This document shows, piece after piece, positions 1 to 10,483 of a stretch of DNA of 64,000 bases. A program made the translations under genes and the position numbers. Under the pieces are notes generated by a model. That model ran no database searches. It was not told the DNA's origin and was given only the letters and a program-made list of their open reading frames with translations. Origin of the DNA: Lumbricus terrestris (lineage: Eukaryota > Annelida > Clitellata > Crassiclitellata > Lumbricidae); NCBI GenBank assembly GCA_949752735.1, contig OX457036.1:84209991-84273990 (forward strand). Direction: 5' to 3'. Numbering within the stretch: position 1 is the stretch's first letter; each line of letters begins with the position of its first letter.

Positions 1-971
1 TTTTTCGCTAATGGATGACATTATTTATTTCTTCCTGAACAGTTTTTCATCACCGTCCATTGACATTAACGTCCATTATGTGAGCCAATAGCATAGAATA
101 AAACAAATCGGGCATATAAATTCTCCCAAAGTCATGTTGCGCTTGCAAGTACTGGAAAGTCTACCGTCAGTTATCCTAGTATCTGCGCAAAGGTTCTCAC
201 GACAAGCGACTAGACAACCAGCAGCAACATATTCGGTTAGAGAAGCGACCATGGACAAAGCCATCACTATATAATTTTATGCTTCGATGCGCTAAAAACA
301 GAGGCGGTGCCAGATATATAATGGGCCTGCAATTATTATATTGCAGGGTCATCGGAGTTGCTCAATTTTCAATTTTCGTTCATTCAAAACATCAGGCTGA
401 CAGGACGCAGCATGTTAAATAGCCTGTCAACAGATTGAACAATGAAATGCAAAAACCATCAATTAAAATTAGCCTGCAATGATTTTGGCAGGTCATAAGG
501 CAGATGAAGAGCAGGGCTTTATAGCGAGCAGTTCTGCACAACATGTGCGCTTTGCAGTTCTAAATGGATTTGTGCAATTGCAGAAGCACTTCTGTGCAGT
601 CAAAGTAACTTAAAGAGGTGATTGTCATGCAATTGGGAGTAACCTACCATGGATGATTGGATGGGAAAGAAGGGGTTGAGCGATTCTAACATTTCCTTCA
701 AAAAGACCTGACCAAGAGTAAAATAGGCAGATCAGTTTATCTTTCGACGACATAGGCCTACATGTAGGCCTATGGCAGCGCCGCCAAAGAGACTATCAAC
801 TGCACCTAAACTTTGGCTGAAACCACAAATTCAATTCACGAGGAACTTCGATTTCCAATTTGTCTTAACAAAATATCTTGCAAAATACACTTAAAATGCT
901 ACTTTTTAAATCATATAGTATCTTCATGGTTTCCTCGTTGATAAAAATGAAATGCTACACTGTGTTGTAGA
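1..971. other. Upstream non-coding stretch
   Basis: I see no convincing coding exon here. AT-rich sequence with TAGGCCTA motifs (for example near 754-772) leads up to the first exon of the PAN-Ig-lectin gene. A promoter is expected in this interval if position 972 lies in the first exon, but I could not pick out a TATA box or initiator with confidence. Confidence 0.4.
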
Positions 972-1295
972 ATGCTGATGGGAACAATGCGTCTTTCAAT
1001 TATACCCATAGTTTCTCTTGCCTTCAATATCATTTGCATCAAGTATTCTGATGCAACTGTGGGGAAAGCGTTTTCTCTGGTTATTCCGGATGTCAATGAT
1101 GGAAGAACGTGCGCTATTGACGTTCCATCCAAAGAAGAATTTCGTTCTGACGTCATCCAATGCGGGGTTTCATGCACAACGGAACCTTCGTGTATTTACT
1201 TCAGCTACACAGAGGAAACGCAGAGATGTCTGAGCTTCGATTCTTCGCCTACAACATTTGCATCTGTTGATTCCTGCAACACATATAGAGTCTTG
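972..1295 (+). CDS. Exon 1: signal peptide and PAN/apple-like domain
   Basis: The hydrophobic start (MRLSIIPIVSLAFNIICI) is followed by a cysteine-spaced module, including CGVSC, EPSCIYFSY and a late CNTYR, of PAN/apple type. The donor is TTG|gtcagt at 1296, phase 0, which matches the phase-0 start at 5049. A second possible donor, gtatcg at 1300, would leave phase 1 and fit less well. A hAT-like element begins only 25 bp after the donor. Confidence 0.68.
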
Positions 1296-4200
1296 GTCAG
1301 TATCGCATATCAGTTTACATCAGGGGTCTCAAACACGCGGCCCGCGGGCCGCATGCGGCCCGTGGACCCGATTAATGCGGCCCGCGACAGCCACCTGGAT
1401 TTTGGTCTTGTAAGGAAAGAATTCGGCTAAAAACCGATTTTGCAGTTCTTTTGCGATTTGAACCAGAGTTCAAACTAGTTTCTATTCCTTTTGCTGTGGA
1501 CATTGAATATGGAGCAGCAGATATTGAGGTCATGTTAGTGGACCTTCGATGGATATCATGCTGAACAATAAGTAGCATACGATAGGCTACAACAAAGTTG
1601 TTGTTATTCCAGAACTCCGCACATTTTTATACCACAAGACAAAATTCTCAAATCTGCACCTGGCTGCAAGGCGCATATTAATGTTTGGCAGTAGGCCTAC
1701 CTACAATTATGTGAGCATCTTTTTCATTGATGAAGAATTATAAATTTCAAAGAAGGACACGCCTTACAGGTAGCCTACAGGCGACTATTTGTAAGCTGTA
1801 AAGGCCTATACTCCGATTGGCCGCATCTCAGAAGACAAAACCAAACAGTAGCCTAATGCTCGTAGTTGAGAAACGTCAGACGAGTAGCGCTAATCCCACT
1901 TGTGCAATACCTCTGAGACTATACTTATTATAGGTAAAACTTCATTTTAGGTGCGTAAATTATTTCTCACGATTTCAAACCGGATAGTTGTCTGAAATTA
2001 TCGTTAACACTGTAAGAAACATGTCCTCATGACGGAATCGGTTGCGGAAGACAAATTCATGGATATAAAACCTTCATCCAGCTTCGATTTCTTAAGCGTT
2101 TTATCATTCATCCAACTTCTATTTAAGATCTATCAAACATTAATCCAGCTTCTATTTAAGATATAAAATACATTGATCCTTCCCGCCCCCATTTCCGAAG
2201 CTTTTTTGAATCCAGCTCCCATTTAATATTTTATTCAATCCAGCTCCAATTTAAGGCAATACATTTTACTCCATCCAGCTCCAATTTAAGCAAGACGTTT
2301 TCGTCGATCCAGCTTCTATTTCATGTGTAACAATATTTATTACTCCCGCGGTAATTATTTTCAACGATCTAGTTCCGATTTTATCAAGAAAGCGTATACA
2401 TGGAGAAATAATTTACGCACCTAAAATGAAGTTTTACCCTTATTATAATACCTTGAATCCTTGATATACTCTTACAAAATGTGCATTCGATGCACTTCAT
2501 ATCATTCTGGCTTTGGCATGTAGCACCACATAGTCACATTGAAAATATAATATTATGTAAATTTTACAGGATTATATAATTATTGTGTATGCTGCAATGA
2601 TATATAGACTAATTTCTAGATAAATAGTTTCACGTGCATATGACATATTTTTATGTTGCGGCCCGCGAACCATTGTAAGGTACCAAAAGTGGCCCACGTG
2701 ATGACTTGAGTTTGAGACCCCTGGTTTACATTATCTGATAGACTCTTCACAATAAGCATAAATTATTCATCACTACATTAAATGTTCCTCGCAAAAGATA
2801 AAATATAATACAGTTTTGAATGCCACTGTCTTGTGAACAGGCCTAATAATAATGTCAACACGTTACTTGCCCCACTTTTAGAGAAACGTGTCTTGTATAT
2901 AGGCCTGTTTTTAAAGAGTAGCCTAGTCTATCGCAAGTATGGCATGCTGAAGTTGGTCATGACGACCAATGCAGGACGCTCTGTCTTTCTACAACGTGTG
3001 CCACAAAAACCTAATTCCTGCTGAGATGAAGCAAAAAGCTGAGAAAAATTAGCAATAGAAAGTGGAACCATCAAAGTAGATTTTCGAAAGGTTCTCAGAA
3101 ATACGCTCCATAAAACTGCTCAAATAATATGCATAGCCGAGTTTTAGCATTCTGTAATCGTTACATTGAAACTTAAGCGCCTCTTTGGAGCTAAGCAACA
3201 GGGCAACAGATTATTCACGAGCGCTGTGTCGTGTAAAAGACATCAATTGGAGTCTAGGCCTGCAACTGATCTACAGTGAAGAGCGACTGTCTTTTACAGC
3301 TGTGCGTTTTTACCCGTATATCAATCAATCAATCAATCAGTCAATCAAACAATCAATCAATCAATCAATCAATTCGTTTATTGAACCCCCAAAATACATT
3401 TGCAGTTAAGCAGAACAGTAATAGAACAAATAAAATAAGGAAACAATAGTTAAAACAGCAGACTTAAATGAGTTTCAGTGGGAACAAAAGGAACACCTGA
3501 AGGGACAGGTCCCGCTATAGTTGCTGTAGGGGCTCATTGAACAAGTGAGTAGTTGTAGGGAACTGGATTGGGTAATTATGTATTTTGTGCGTTAAGTGTA
3601 GACCTATGAAGTCCTTTGAACTGTGGTATACTAGACTGGGAGCTTTTTTGATGTCACTGGATAGTTTATTCCACACAAGGGGGTCCTGGTACTGAATGGA
3701 AAATTTACGGGTGTTGGTTCTAGCATACAACTAGAACTATTATAGAACTATTTGATGTAAAATGAAACGATGGAATGGACTCCATGCATGCGCATAATAC
3801 AGACATAAAACAGAGCAGGCATAATAGTAATATATTATGGGCATTATACTCAGTGATGAAGTCTCTGGACGGTCATCCACATCCATGCCTCATTATGTAT
3901 CGAGACCAGGAAAGTCTTGATCCTGAACCCTATGGTCTTGGTCTTCATGCTCCAGTCTTGCTCTTGTTCTCGGTCTAAAACTAATGGTCTTGAGACTTCA
4001 AGCTTGACCTCAAAAGAACTTTATGTTGGTCTAGTGTCTTTGGCAGTGAGACTTTCTTCTTCAAGGACAATGCCATGTTCGCTGTTTGACATACATTATT
4101 ATCCAAAGGTTTTAACTCAGAGATGAATTGACCCAGACTCTTTCCGTCCATTCTGAAGACTCTCTCGTGTATCTCGTAGGCTTATATATTATGTTGAAAA

Positions 4201-7200
4201 ATATATGTTTCCATTGATCTGGGTGACGAAGGAGGTCATACCAGGGCTGTTTTTAAGGAATTTTTTGAACTGCACAACCCTTTCTTTCCTTTCCCATCCT
4301 TCATGGTAAATTACTTCCAATCGGATGACACTGACCTCCTTTGACCAATGGATGTACGAACCTGCCTAGAAAGGCATAGGACAAAACGAAGAGTAGAGAG
4401 AGAAGACTAGCTTTCAACACATAACGTTTCTGTAACTGCTGAGTTTTGTTAAAATTACAATAACTGCTGATCATGGACATCAAATTAACTGTTTATTGAA
4501 TATTCGCATAAGGAGTTGCGCCAGCTGTCATATAGCAGTTAGTTGAAAATATTGGAATTATAGGCTGCAAAATTGGCAGCAGCAGAAACCCAGGTCTGCC
4601 TATTATAGCATATACATTATTGCATATTAATGCAGCTTCTAAGCTTATAATATTTATGCATGTTCTAACTTAGTTCTCAAACACGACCTAACCAGGGAGT
4701 CATTGGCTAAAATATATTATTACTAGGTACTGTTATTTTTCATCACTATTGACGATGTGAGCATCGCAAACAGTTTGTATAAACAACTCAAGGCTTCTTT
4801 GTGATTCATAATTTTATGTTGCTGTATAAAATTATTAGGAATAGCACAACGACACAAGTTCCACACAAATTATGGTCTTGGTTGTGGAATTGGATTGCCG
4901 ATCTTACTCGATCCTGGATACCCAATTGGTCTTGCACCTTGTGGGTTTCTTAGTCTCCAACTATGCGCTCTTGGTCTTGATATTCGTCTTAGAAGTTTGG
5001 TCTTGCTTCCGACACTGGCTGGTTGTATATTAAATTTTGAAATTGTAGATACCGGAAATCTCTCCGAAAGATGTCGTAGCATTCGTCGGATCCCCAACAA
5101 AACTTGAATGTCGAAGATCATCGCCATTGGTGGAATGGACGTTTGCGAAAGGGAGCAATGCAACATCAGAGGCCATCGTGGAACGATGCGAAGTGGTGGA
5201 TGAATATACCGACCTGTATGCAGTCGATAGAAGTGACCTCAGTTGCAATCTAATCATCAGCAATGTTACAATGAACCATGGAGGATTGTACACCTGCAGA
5301 GATCAACTTTCAACGGAAGCACCAGCTACAGCAAAAGTTCTTGGTAAATTTAGGCACGCATTAGGCTATTTCTAAATATTGCCATTCATACTATGAATTG
5401 CTTTTAGATCAGGAGAAATTTCTGTTCACTGTGTAAAGAGAACGACAAATGCAGACTTCTGGTGCCTCATATCATGGACGGAGACCTAGGGGCAGGCCCG
5501 GCCTTAGGGCAAGGCGAGCGAGGCAGCCGCCTTGGGCCCCGCGCTTCCAGGGGCCCCGCGTTGCTGTCTATAATTTTTTCTTTGTCAAGATTAGCAATGG
5601 TTTCGTCGCATAACAACTAAGCTTATACTTGCAGTCAATTTGTCACGTGAATGTGACGGTGATTTTGAAAGAACGAAACTTCTTCACAGCTAGCCTTCTT
5701 TTTTAGCCAAGGCCTGAATGCAGAATTGTCTCCAGAAACAGTAGCCTAATTAACTAATTTTGCTTCAAATTCGCAAATGGACGTCCGCATAATTTTTGCA
5801 GGAGAGGGCATAACACAGTGATGGTAGTGACTTTTTTAGCGAGAGCTTAAAAAAGGCAAAGCAGGAAATTTGGAACGTGGATATTTTCAGAGAGGTGTCT
5901 AAAATAATGTAAATTTACTTCGTGAATAATTAGCATCATTATAGTGCTCTGGCGCAAAGAAATTTGTCAAAACCAGAAGGTATAGGTCTCAGTTGTTAAA
6001 AATTTTCAATTTTCGGGGCAGGTCCTCTCTTGCCCCTACGTGCGGCGCTGATGATTTTGCATTACTTAGATAGGCCTATAGGCCTACATAATTAAGGTAG
6101 TAAGGAAAGCCATCTAAGATGGAACGCTTCATAAGATGGGACACACCTATTGCTGCCGCTATTCGCAGAGGAAGCCACTGTCAAGAGTTGCGAATAACAT
6201 ATCACACATATTAATTAGAAAATGCAAAGCAGGAAATTGAAAACATTCACATTCACGTGACTACTGACTAGCAACTGTTAAATGTGTTAATACTTACGGT
6301 GCTGCTCTCTTGATTTGATTGATAGGTTAATTGAAATTTTTCTTTTTCCCTTATACCATTTCACTTTATTAAATTTTCCCAATCCGACATTATGGAAATT
6401 ATTGTCCTTTTGTATGGATATAGTTGCCTAAGTTGGGACATAATTATTAGTAATTGCTTTTAATGACAATAATATCGCTTTTTTAAAACTTGCTAGACAA
6501 TTTACATGCATCATTTGAAAGTCAAATATGTATAGGCCACATCAGTGTGGCTTAATATAAAATATATATAGTGCTATTAACTCAAAAGAAATTTGGGAAA
6601 CAGCGTTATTATAAGTGTCCCATCTTAGGTGACTATCCCTCACCAGTGGGGGACAGAAAACCAACTGCGTAAATTTATGCTTGAGGACCCGATGCTGCCT
6701 TGGGCCCCGCAAACCCTAGGGCCGGGCCTGCCTAGAGGGTACAGGGGGGGACGGTCCCCCCCCAATAAAAGTGTTGGGGGGACGGCCCATGCATTTGTCC
6801 CCCCCCCCCAATGTTTGAGCGTCAAGACTTTTTTGGCGGCGAAAATAGAAAATTTCGTCGAGATTTGGCCGGATGACTAAAAAAAAAAGGTCATCAACTT
6901 TTTTGGCGGCGAAAATAGGAAATTTCGTCGGATTTAAGATTTGGCCGGATGACTAAAAAAAAAAGGTCATCAACTTTTTGGGCGGCGAAAATAGAAAATT
7001 TCGTCGAGATTTGGCCGGATGACTAATAAAAAAAAGTCATCAACTTTTTGGGCGGCGAAAATAGAAAATTTCGTCGAATTTGAGATTTGGCCGGATGACT
7101 AAAAAAAAAGGTCATCAACTTTTTGGGCGGCGAAAATTGAAAAAATTTCGTCGGATTTGAGATTTCGCCGGATGACTAAAAAAAAGGTCATCAACTTTTT

Positions 7201-9931
7201 GGGCGGCGAAAATAGAAAATTTCGTCGAGATTTGGCATTTGGCCGGATGACTAAAAAAAAAGAAAAAAGGTCATCAACTTTTTTTGGCGGCGAAAATAAA
7301 TTTTTTTTTTTAGAGATTTCGTCGGTCGTCAGAAATTTTCGGAAAATCTCGCGTCTTTCCGTCCCCCCCAATTCTCGCCCCAGGTCTCCGCCTATGCCTC
7401 ATATTGACCATTTTGTGATGTAAAGGATGTAAACTTACCAGTAATTTGAAACTTGAAATATCGACGCTCACAGCAATGTCCATAAAGTAAAGCTTCCAGA
7501 ATGAAAAACGCTAGAGAAGAAAAAAGCTTCGAGGAGAGATAGAGTTGCAGAAACAGAGTAGAAAAATTGGAAAGCGTAAAGAGAAGCTGCCCTTGTAATC
7601 CAAGAGTTGACCAATAATGCTACGTGAACTATAGTTTGGGCCAAAGCGGTTCTTGATCGCGGGACAAAGAGAACATTCCGTTTCGATGAGAAAAGCAGAA
7701 AAGATGAAGAGAGCGAATACAGTTCCTTAAGGATCTTGATAGGCCTTGTTTGATCAGGATCTCTGAGGACCTGGAGTGATTAACATTAAGATGAATTAGC
7801 TACACTTCGCTTGAGCGCTAATATGATGAACTGGGAGCACTCTGATGTACGGTATAGTTTATTTTTAGATAATATTCTCTTTATTCAATAATCCGGTTGA
7901 CAGACCGCAACCGGTTACAGTGTACAATTAGCCTATGCATTTTAAACAATATGGGAATTATAGCAATGATAACCTTAGGTAACGCACTTAAACAAGCTAT
8001 GGGTTTCAAGTCGCGGATCTCAAATCAAAAGTGCCTGACCACATATCCGGCTGAATCTGGAATAGATTCTGCTTCCTGGAGCTCTTACTTATTGAACTAA
8101 AAGCTGTATGTTTTGCGCGTTAGAGCCTGGAGTGCTTCTGAGTAGTTCTCTTGAAGAGGCGCTATATAAATTCTTGAATGAATGAAGGAACGAATGAATA
8201 GTAGGCTTATAACTTAAATTATGTTAAGCAAGAAAGAAATCTGTGAATAGTTGCTTGTATAATAATTATGTGTATTGTTGTCTCTAGTTTGCCCCGCAGG
8301 TTTTAAATATCTATCTGCGGCTGGACGTTGCTACCTGCTCATAATTGAAGCGGTTAATTGGACTACAGCTATTCAAAGATGTCAAGCGTATTACAGTGGG
8401 TCACACCTCGTCGTTATTAACAGCATGATTGAGCAAAACGCAATGGCTTCGTATCTGTCCTCTTCGCTTAAAAGTGAGTCATTAGATCCAGCTCAGTTAA
8501 TGTGATCTGCTGCCTACAGGCTATACCTTTGTATTATCATGTATGCTCTTTCAACGATTAAACTTGTCAAACATTCAGTTTTCATTTCATTCATTCATTT
8601 CAGACATTTATATAGCGCCTCTTCTAGACTATCGCTCCCGACCCAACCATGGCTGAAGAAAGCAGTCTTAAGAGCAGAGTAGAACGTAGTCTCAAAGATT
8701 TGAACCAATATTTTTGCGTGCACTTTACAACCTTCTAAGTTTTAAACCGTTCACTTGAATTAGATGAACAGCAGAACCACCTCAATCATTGTTATTGGCC
8801 AGGAGATAGCCACATCGGAGATGCCAAGACTGCCGATTGCTGCTTGGCCTCAATTAGAAGGGATTGCTTAACCGTGACACTATTCATACAAGTAGATGTT
8901 GAGAGAGATGGGTCGATACCCGTGGTCCGTCTACATGTATGTCGATTCAGTCTTCCACATCTTCGGGAGCAGTTGCAAAAATAAATGGACGTCTGTCAAG
9001 GCGTGTAGGCTGATCGATAGGTTCATAAAATTTATATCGTGTTTAAGTACTTCAATGTTAGCCTTCTTACTACCATATTTTGTCAGTGAGCTTGCGCACG
9101 ATTATCATTTGAATGATCAATAATTTTAAGCCAGAGGCGAAATTTAGCGATTTTTAAATAATTAGCCTACCATGTATAATTTGTTGGGACGCAGTTCTTT
9201 ATGAGATTAAAAATGATCCGTTTGCATGAGATTGTGCAGTGGCTCTCTGAAAGGTAGCCTAAACCTTTCTTTACAATCTGAATGGACGAGGGATATCCTT
9301 CTGATATTATTTTGAAGCATGCAGTTCTTGATATTCTTCATCTTGTTTTGGATGGCAGACATTAATATTACCAAACCTTCTCTTGTTAATTTATTCAAAT
9401 GTGGTCTACCGCTTTTCGTACTGCATCTTATCTCACATTCAAAACGCTCACAAAGTTTTATCTGCTTGGCCTGATTCTTAGGCCAAATCTGTTTCTTCGT
9501 CTTTTGCTAATTCCTGCGCTACAATAATTGTGACTCTTTTGATCCCCTTTGTTCTCAAAGATTTCTAGCCTTAGGCCCTATATCGTTTTGAGTTATAGTA
9601 ATCGTGTAAACAGCACAGCAACATCGAATTGGATGACATTGTAGAAGACACAACTGGTGTATGCGCGTATGTGACGAAATCTTGGACTGGAAAATCTGTC
9701 TGGATCGGCGCTCAACGTCAAAACACAAGCAATTGCAACTCAACTTATGTTTGGAAATCAGAACCTGGATTAGAATTTCCGATAACCTACAGTCATTGGT
9801 TGTCCGGTGAACCCAACTGTTCCGGTGGCAAAGATCATTGCGTAAATGCAATAGACTTCCTTAATTACCAATGGGTTGATGTGCAATGTGGGAAAACGAT
9901 GTGTTCTCTCTGTCAGTATGATCCTCTGTAG
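972..9931 (+). CDS. Secreted PAN-Ig-C-type lectin protein (4 coding exons)
   Basis: Coding exons are 972-1295, 5049-5343, 8288-8473 and 9645-9931. They join in phases 0, 1 and 1 to give 1092 nt (363 residues plus TAG). Order: signal peptide (about 1-30), PAN/apple-like domain (about 33-106), Ig domain (109-206) and C-type lectin domain (207-363). The lectin part keeps WIG, the Ca/sugar-binding EPN triplet and the closing cysteines, but reads WVD where WND is usual. No transmembrane segment is seen, so the product is probably secreted, with a recognition or agglutinin role inferred from the domains. The last exon could instead splice at 9928 (gtaggt, phase 2), which would not fit the phase-1 start of the exon at 29181. 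I therefore prefer termination at TAG 9929-9931. Start: ATG 972 or the in-frame ATG at 987; both precede the hydrophobic stretch. An extra 5' exon is possible. The gene lies upstream of CYP20A1 (opposite strand). Confidence 0.72.
1321..2723. mobile_element. Non-autonomous hAT-like element, 8-bp TSD GTTTACAT
   Basis: The ends are CAGGGGTCTCAAAC (left) and its inverted copy, with GTTTGAGACCCCTG at the right. GTTTACAT is duplicated exactly at 1313-1320 and 2724-2731. Next to the left end is a GGCCCGCGGGCC-rich stretch, echoed near the right end. It lies in intron 1 of the PAN-Ig-lectin gene and hosts a second element (1933-2439). I found no transposase reading frame. Confidence 0.88.
1933..2439. 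mobile_element. 507-bp TIR element with internal minisatellite, TSD TTATTATA
   Basis: Near-identical inverted ends of about 36 bp begin GGTAAAACTTCATTTTAGG. TTATTATA is duplicated at 1925-1932 and 2440-2447. Between the ends lie about seven degenerate copies of a roughly 40-50 bp unit with core AATCCAGCTTCTATTTAAG. The same core (inverse GAAGCTGGATT) fills the element at about 54.23-54.82 kb, although the ends there differ. Confidence 0.88.
3318..3735 (-). mobile_element. 3' end of a truncated LINE, (ATCA)n tail
   Basis: On the minus strand a short frame (3730-3515) reads like the C-terminus of non-LTR reverse transcriptases: KFSIQYQDPLVWNKL followed by a short 3' region and a TGAT microsatellite (plus strand ATCA at 3318-3372). 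The 5' side is missing. The (GATT)n tail type matches the LINE at 45-47.4 kb. Confidence 0.65.
4243..4295. mobile_element. Remnant end of a hAT-like element
   Basis: The sequence CAGGGCTGTTTTTAAGGA, followed by TTTTTTGAACTGCACAA, closely resembles the left terminus of the 3.8-kb hAT-like element at 32741. I did not find a matching right end nearby, so this is probably a deleted copy. Confidence 0.45.
5049..5343 (+). CDS. Exon 2: immunoglobulin domain
   Basis: The acceptor is ...aattgtag at 5048 and the donor is CTTG|gtaaat at 5344. The exon encodes one Ig fold: the PTKLEC cysteine, the VEW tryptophan, then LIISNVTMNHGGLYTC, the usual strand E/F region with Tyr-x-Cys. Two further cysteines (ERC, LSC) could make an extra disulfide. 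It ends in phase 1, matching the lectin exon. Confidence 0.75.
5493..6730. mobile_element. hAT-like element nested in 5473-7396
   Basis: Ends are CAGGCCCGGCCTTAGGG and CCCTAGGGCCGGGCCTG (inverted), followed by GGGCCCC tracts. The flanking 8-mers are CCTAGGGG (5485-5492) and CCTAGAGG (6731-6738), a TSD with one mismatch. Near 6110-6635 it holds a further inverted pair (CTAAGATGG / CCATCTTAG), probably another nested element whose TSD I cannot define. Confidence 0.75.
6820..7330. repeat. Tandem array of a 71-83 bp hairpin-bearing unit
   Basis: About six to seven copies. Each contains TTTTTGGCGGCGAAAATAG, AATTTCGTCG, GATTTGGCCGGATGACT, an A-run and GGTCATCAAC. GATGACT and GGTCATC pair across the A-run, so each unit can form a hairpin. 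Period differences come mainly from the A-run and short indels. Confidence 0.85.
8130..8200 (+). repeat. LINE 3' tail with GCGCC stem-loop
   Basis: A short 3'-end fragment: CTTCTGAGTAG, then TTGAAGAGGCGCTATATAAAT, ending in TGAATGAATGAA. The same tail recurs at many places (8590, 10318, 15725, 19950, 29630, 59290) and marks one LINE family. Confidence 0.7.
8288..8473 (+). CDS. Exon 3: first half of C-type lectin domain
   Basis: Acceptor tgtctctag at 8287, donor A|gtgagt at 8474, phases 1 and 1. The exon encodes the N-terminal half of a C-type lectin fold: CPAGFKYL, GRCYLL, the Trp-Thr-x-Ala-x-x-x-Cys helix (NWTTAIQRC) and HLVVINSMIEQ, the standard L-V-x-I-x-S-x-x-E pattern. Confidence 0.8.
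8585..8640 (-). repeat. LINE 3' tail fragment
   Basis: Inverted copy of the (TGAA)n / GGCGCTATATAAAT tail: CATTCATTCATTTCAG then TTTATATAGCGCCTCTTC. It is only the last few tens of bases of the element. Confidence 0.6.
9645..9931 (+). CDS. Exon 4: second half of C-type lectin domain and stop
   Basis: The acceptor cattgtag at 9644 gives phase 1, matching exon 3. Motifs are SVWIGAQ, SHWLSGEPN, DHCVNA and WVDVQC, closing with CSLCQ. Translation stops at TAG 9929-9931 nine residues after the CGK cysteine region, a normal end for a terminal lectin domain. Confidence 0.75.
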
Positions 9932-10315
9932 GTAAATGAGAAACAATCTTCATCGACATAATAATGCACATGTAGCCTACATATAGCCTATGTACAAGCC
10001 GATGATGATGATTTAGATCAACTGCGCAAAGCGTGTTTGAGGCAACCGACAATAATTGTATCTTAGTCAGTCGCTCCCTAATGATTCATTGCCGTTTATC
10101 TTCACTGAGTGCAAAGTAGTCTAATGCATAAATTTCGACAAGACAATAATATATGGTAAAACTCGGACCTTTTTTGTTTATAATTATTGCTCAACGTTAC
10201 AGAGAAATATACAATTCCGTTCGAGAGAGGTGATTCAGTATACTCTTGCTGTGATTTTGCTACGCAACATTCTGTATTATCTTTTTGCGCTAAACGCTAT
10301 CATCCTTATCATCAT

Positions 10316-10426
10316 CAATCACATGAATTTATATATCAATCACATGAATTTATATAGCGCCCCTTCAAGATCTCTACTCAGAGGCGCTCATCATCATCAT
10401 CATCATCAACATCGTCATCGTCGTTG

Positions 10427-10483
<57 letters not shown>
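10316..10483 (-). repeat. LINE tail fragment plus (CAT)n microsatellite
   Basis: TTTATATAGCGCC...CAGAGGCGCTC (10340-10387) is the inverted LINE tail stem-loop. It is joined to CAT repeats, slightly interrupted, at 10388-10483. The following bases (CTGCCAGTTGGCAGGTTC) resemble the part of the SINE near 35.5 kb that also abuts a trinucleotide run. Confidence 0.6.

Larger units (their letters stand above)
5473..7396. mobile_element. Composite element with CGGAGACCT ends, TSD CCTCATAT
   Basis: Left end CATGGACGGAGACCT and right end (inverted) CATAGGCGGAGACCT. CCTCATAT is duplicated at 5465-5472 and 7397-7404. The element was split near its left end by another element (5493-6730) and carries a 71-83 bp tandem array on its right side. 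A short relative with about one array unit is at 26071-26358. It sits in intron 2 of the PAN-Ig-lectin gene. Confidence 0.85.

Noticed and set aside
6820..7330. CRISPR-like array
   Set aside because: Units of 71-83 bp are repeated throughout with no unique spacers, inside a transposon of an animal genome.
9614..9644. Earlier acceptors (9613 or 9618) for the second lectin exon
   Set aside because: Both give phases incompatible with the A|gtgagt donor at 8474. The acceptor at 9644 fits exactly.
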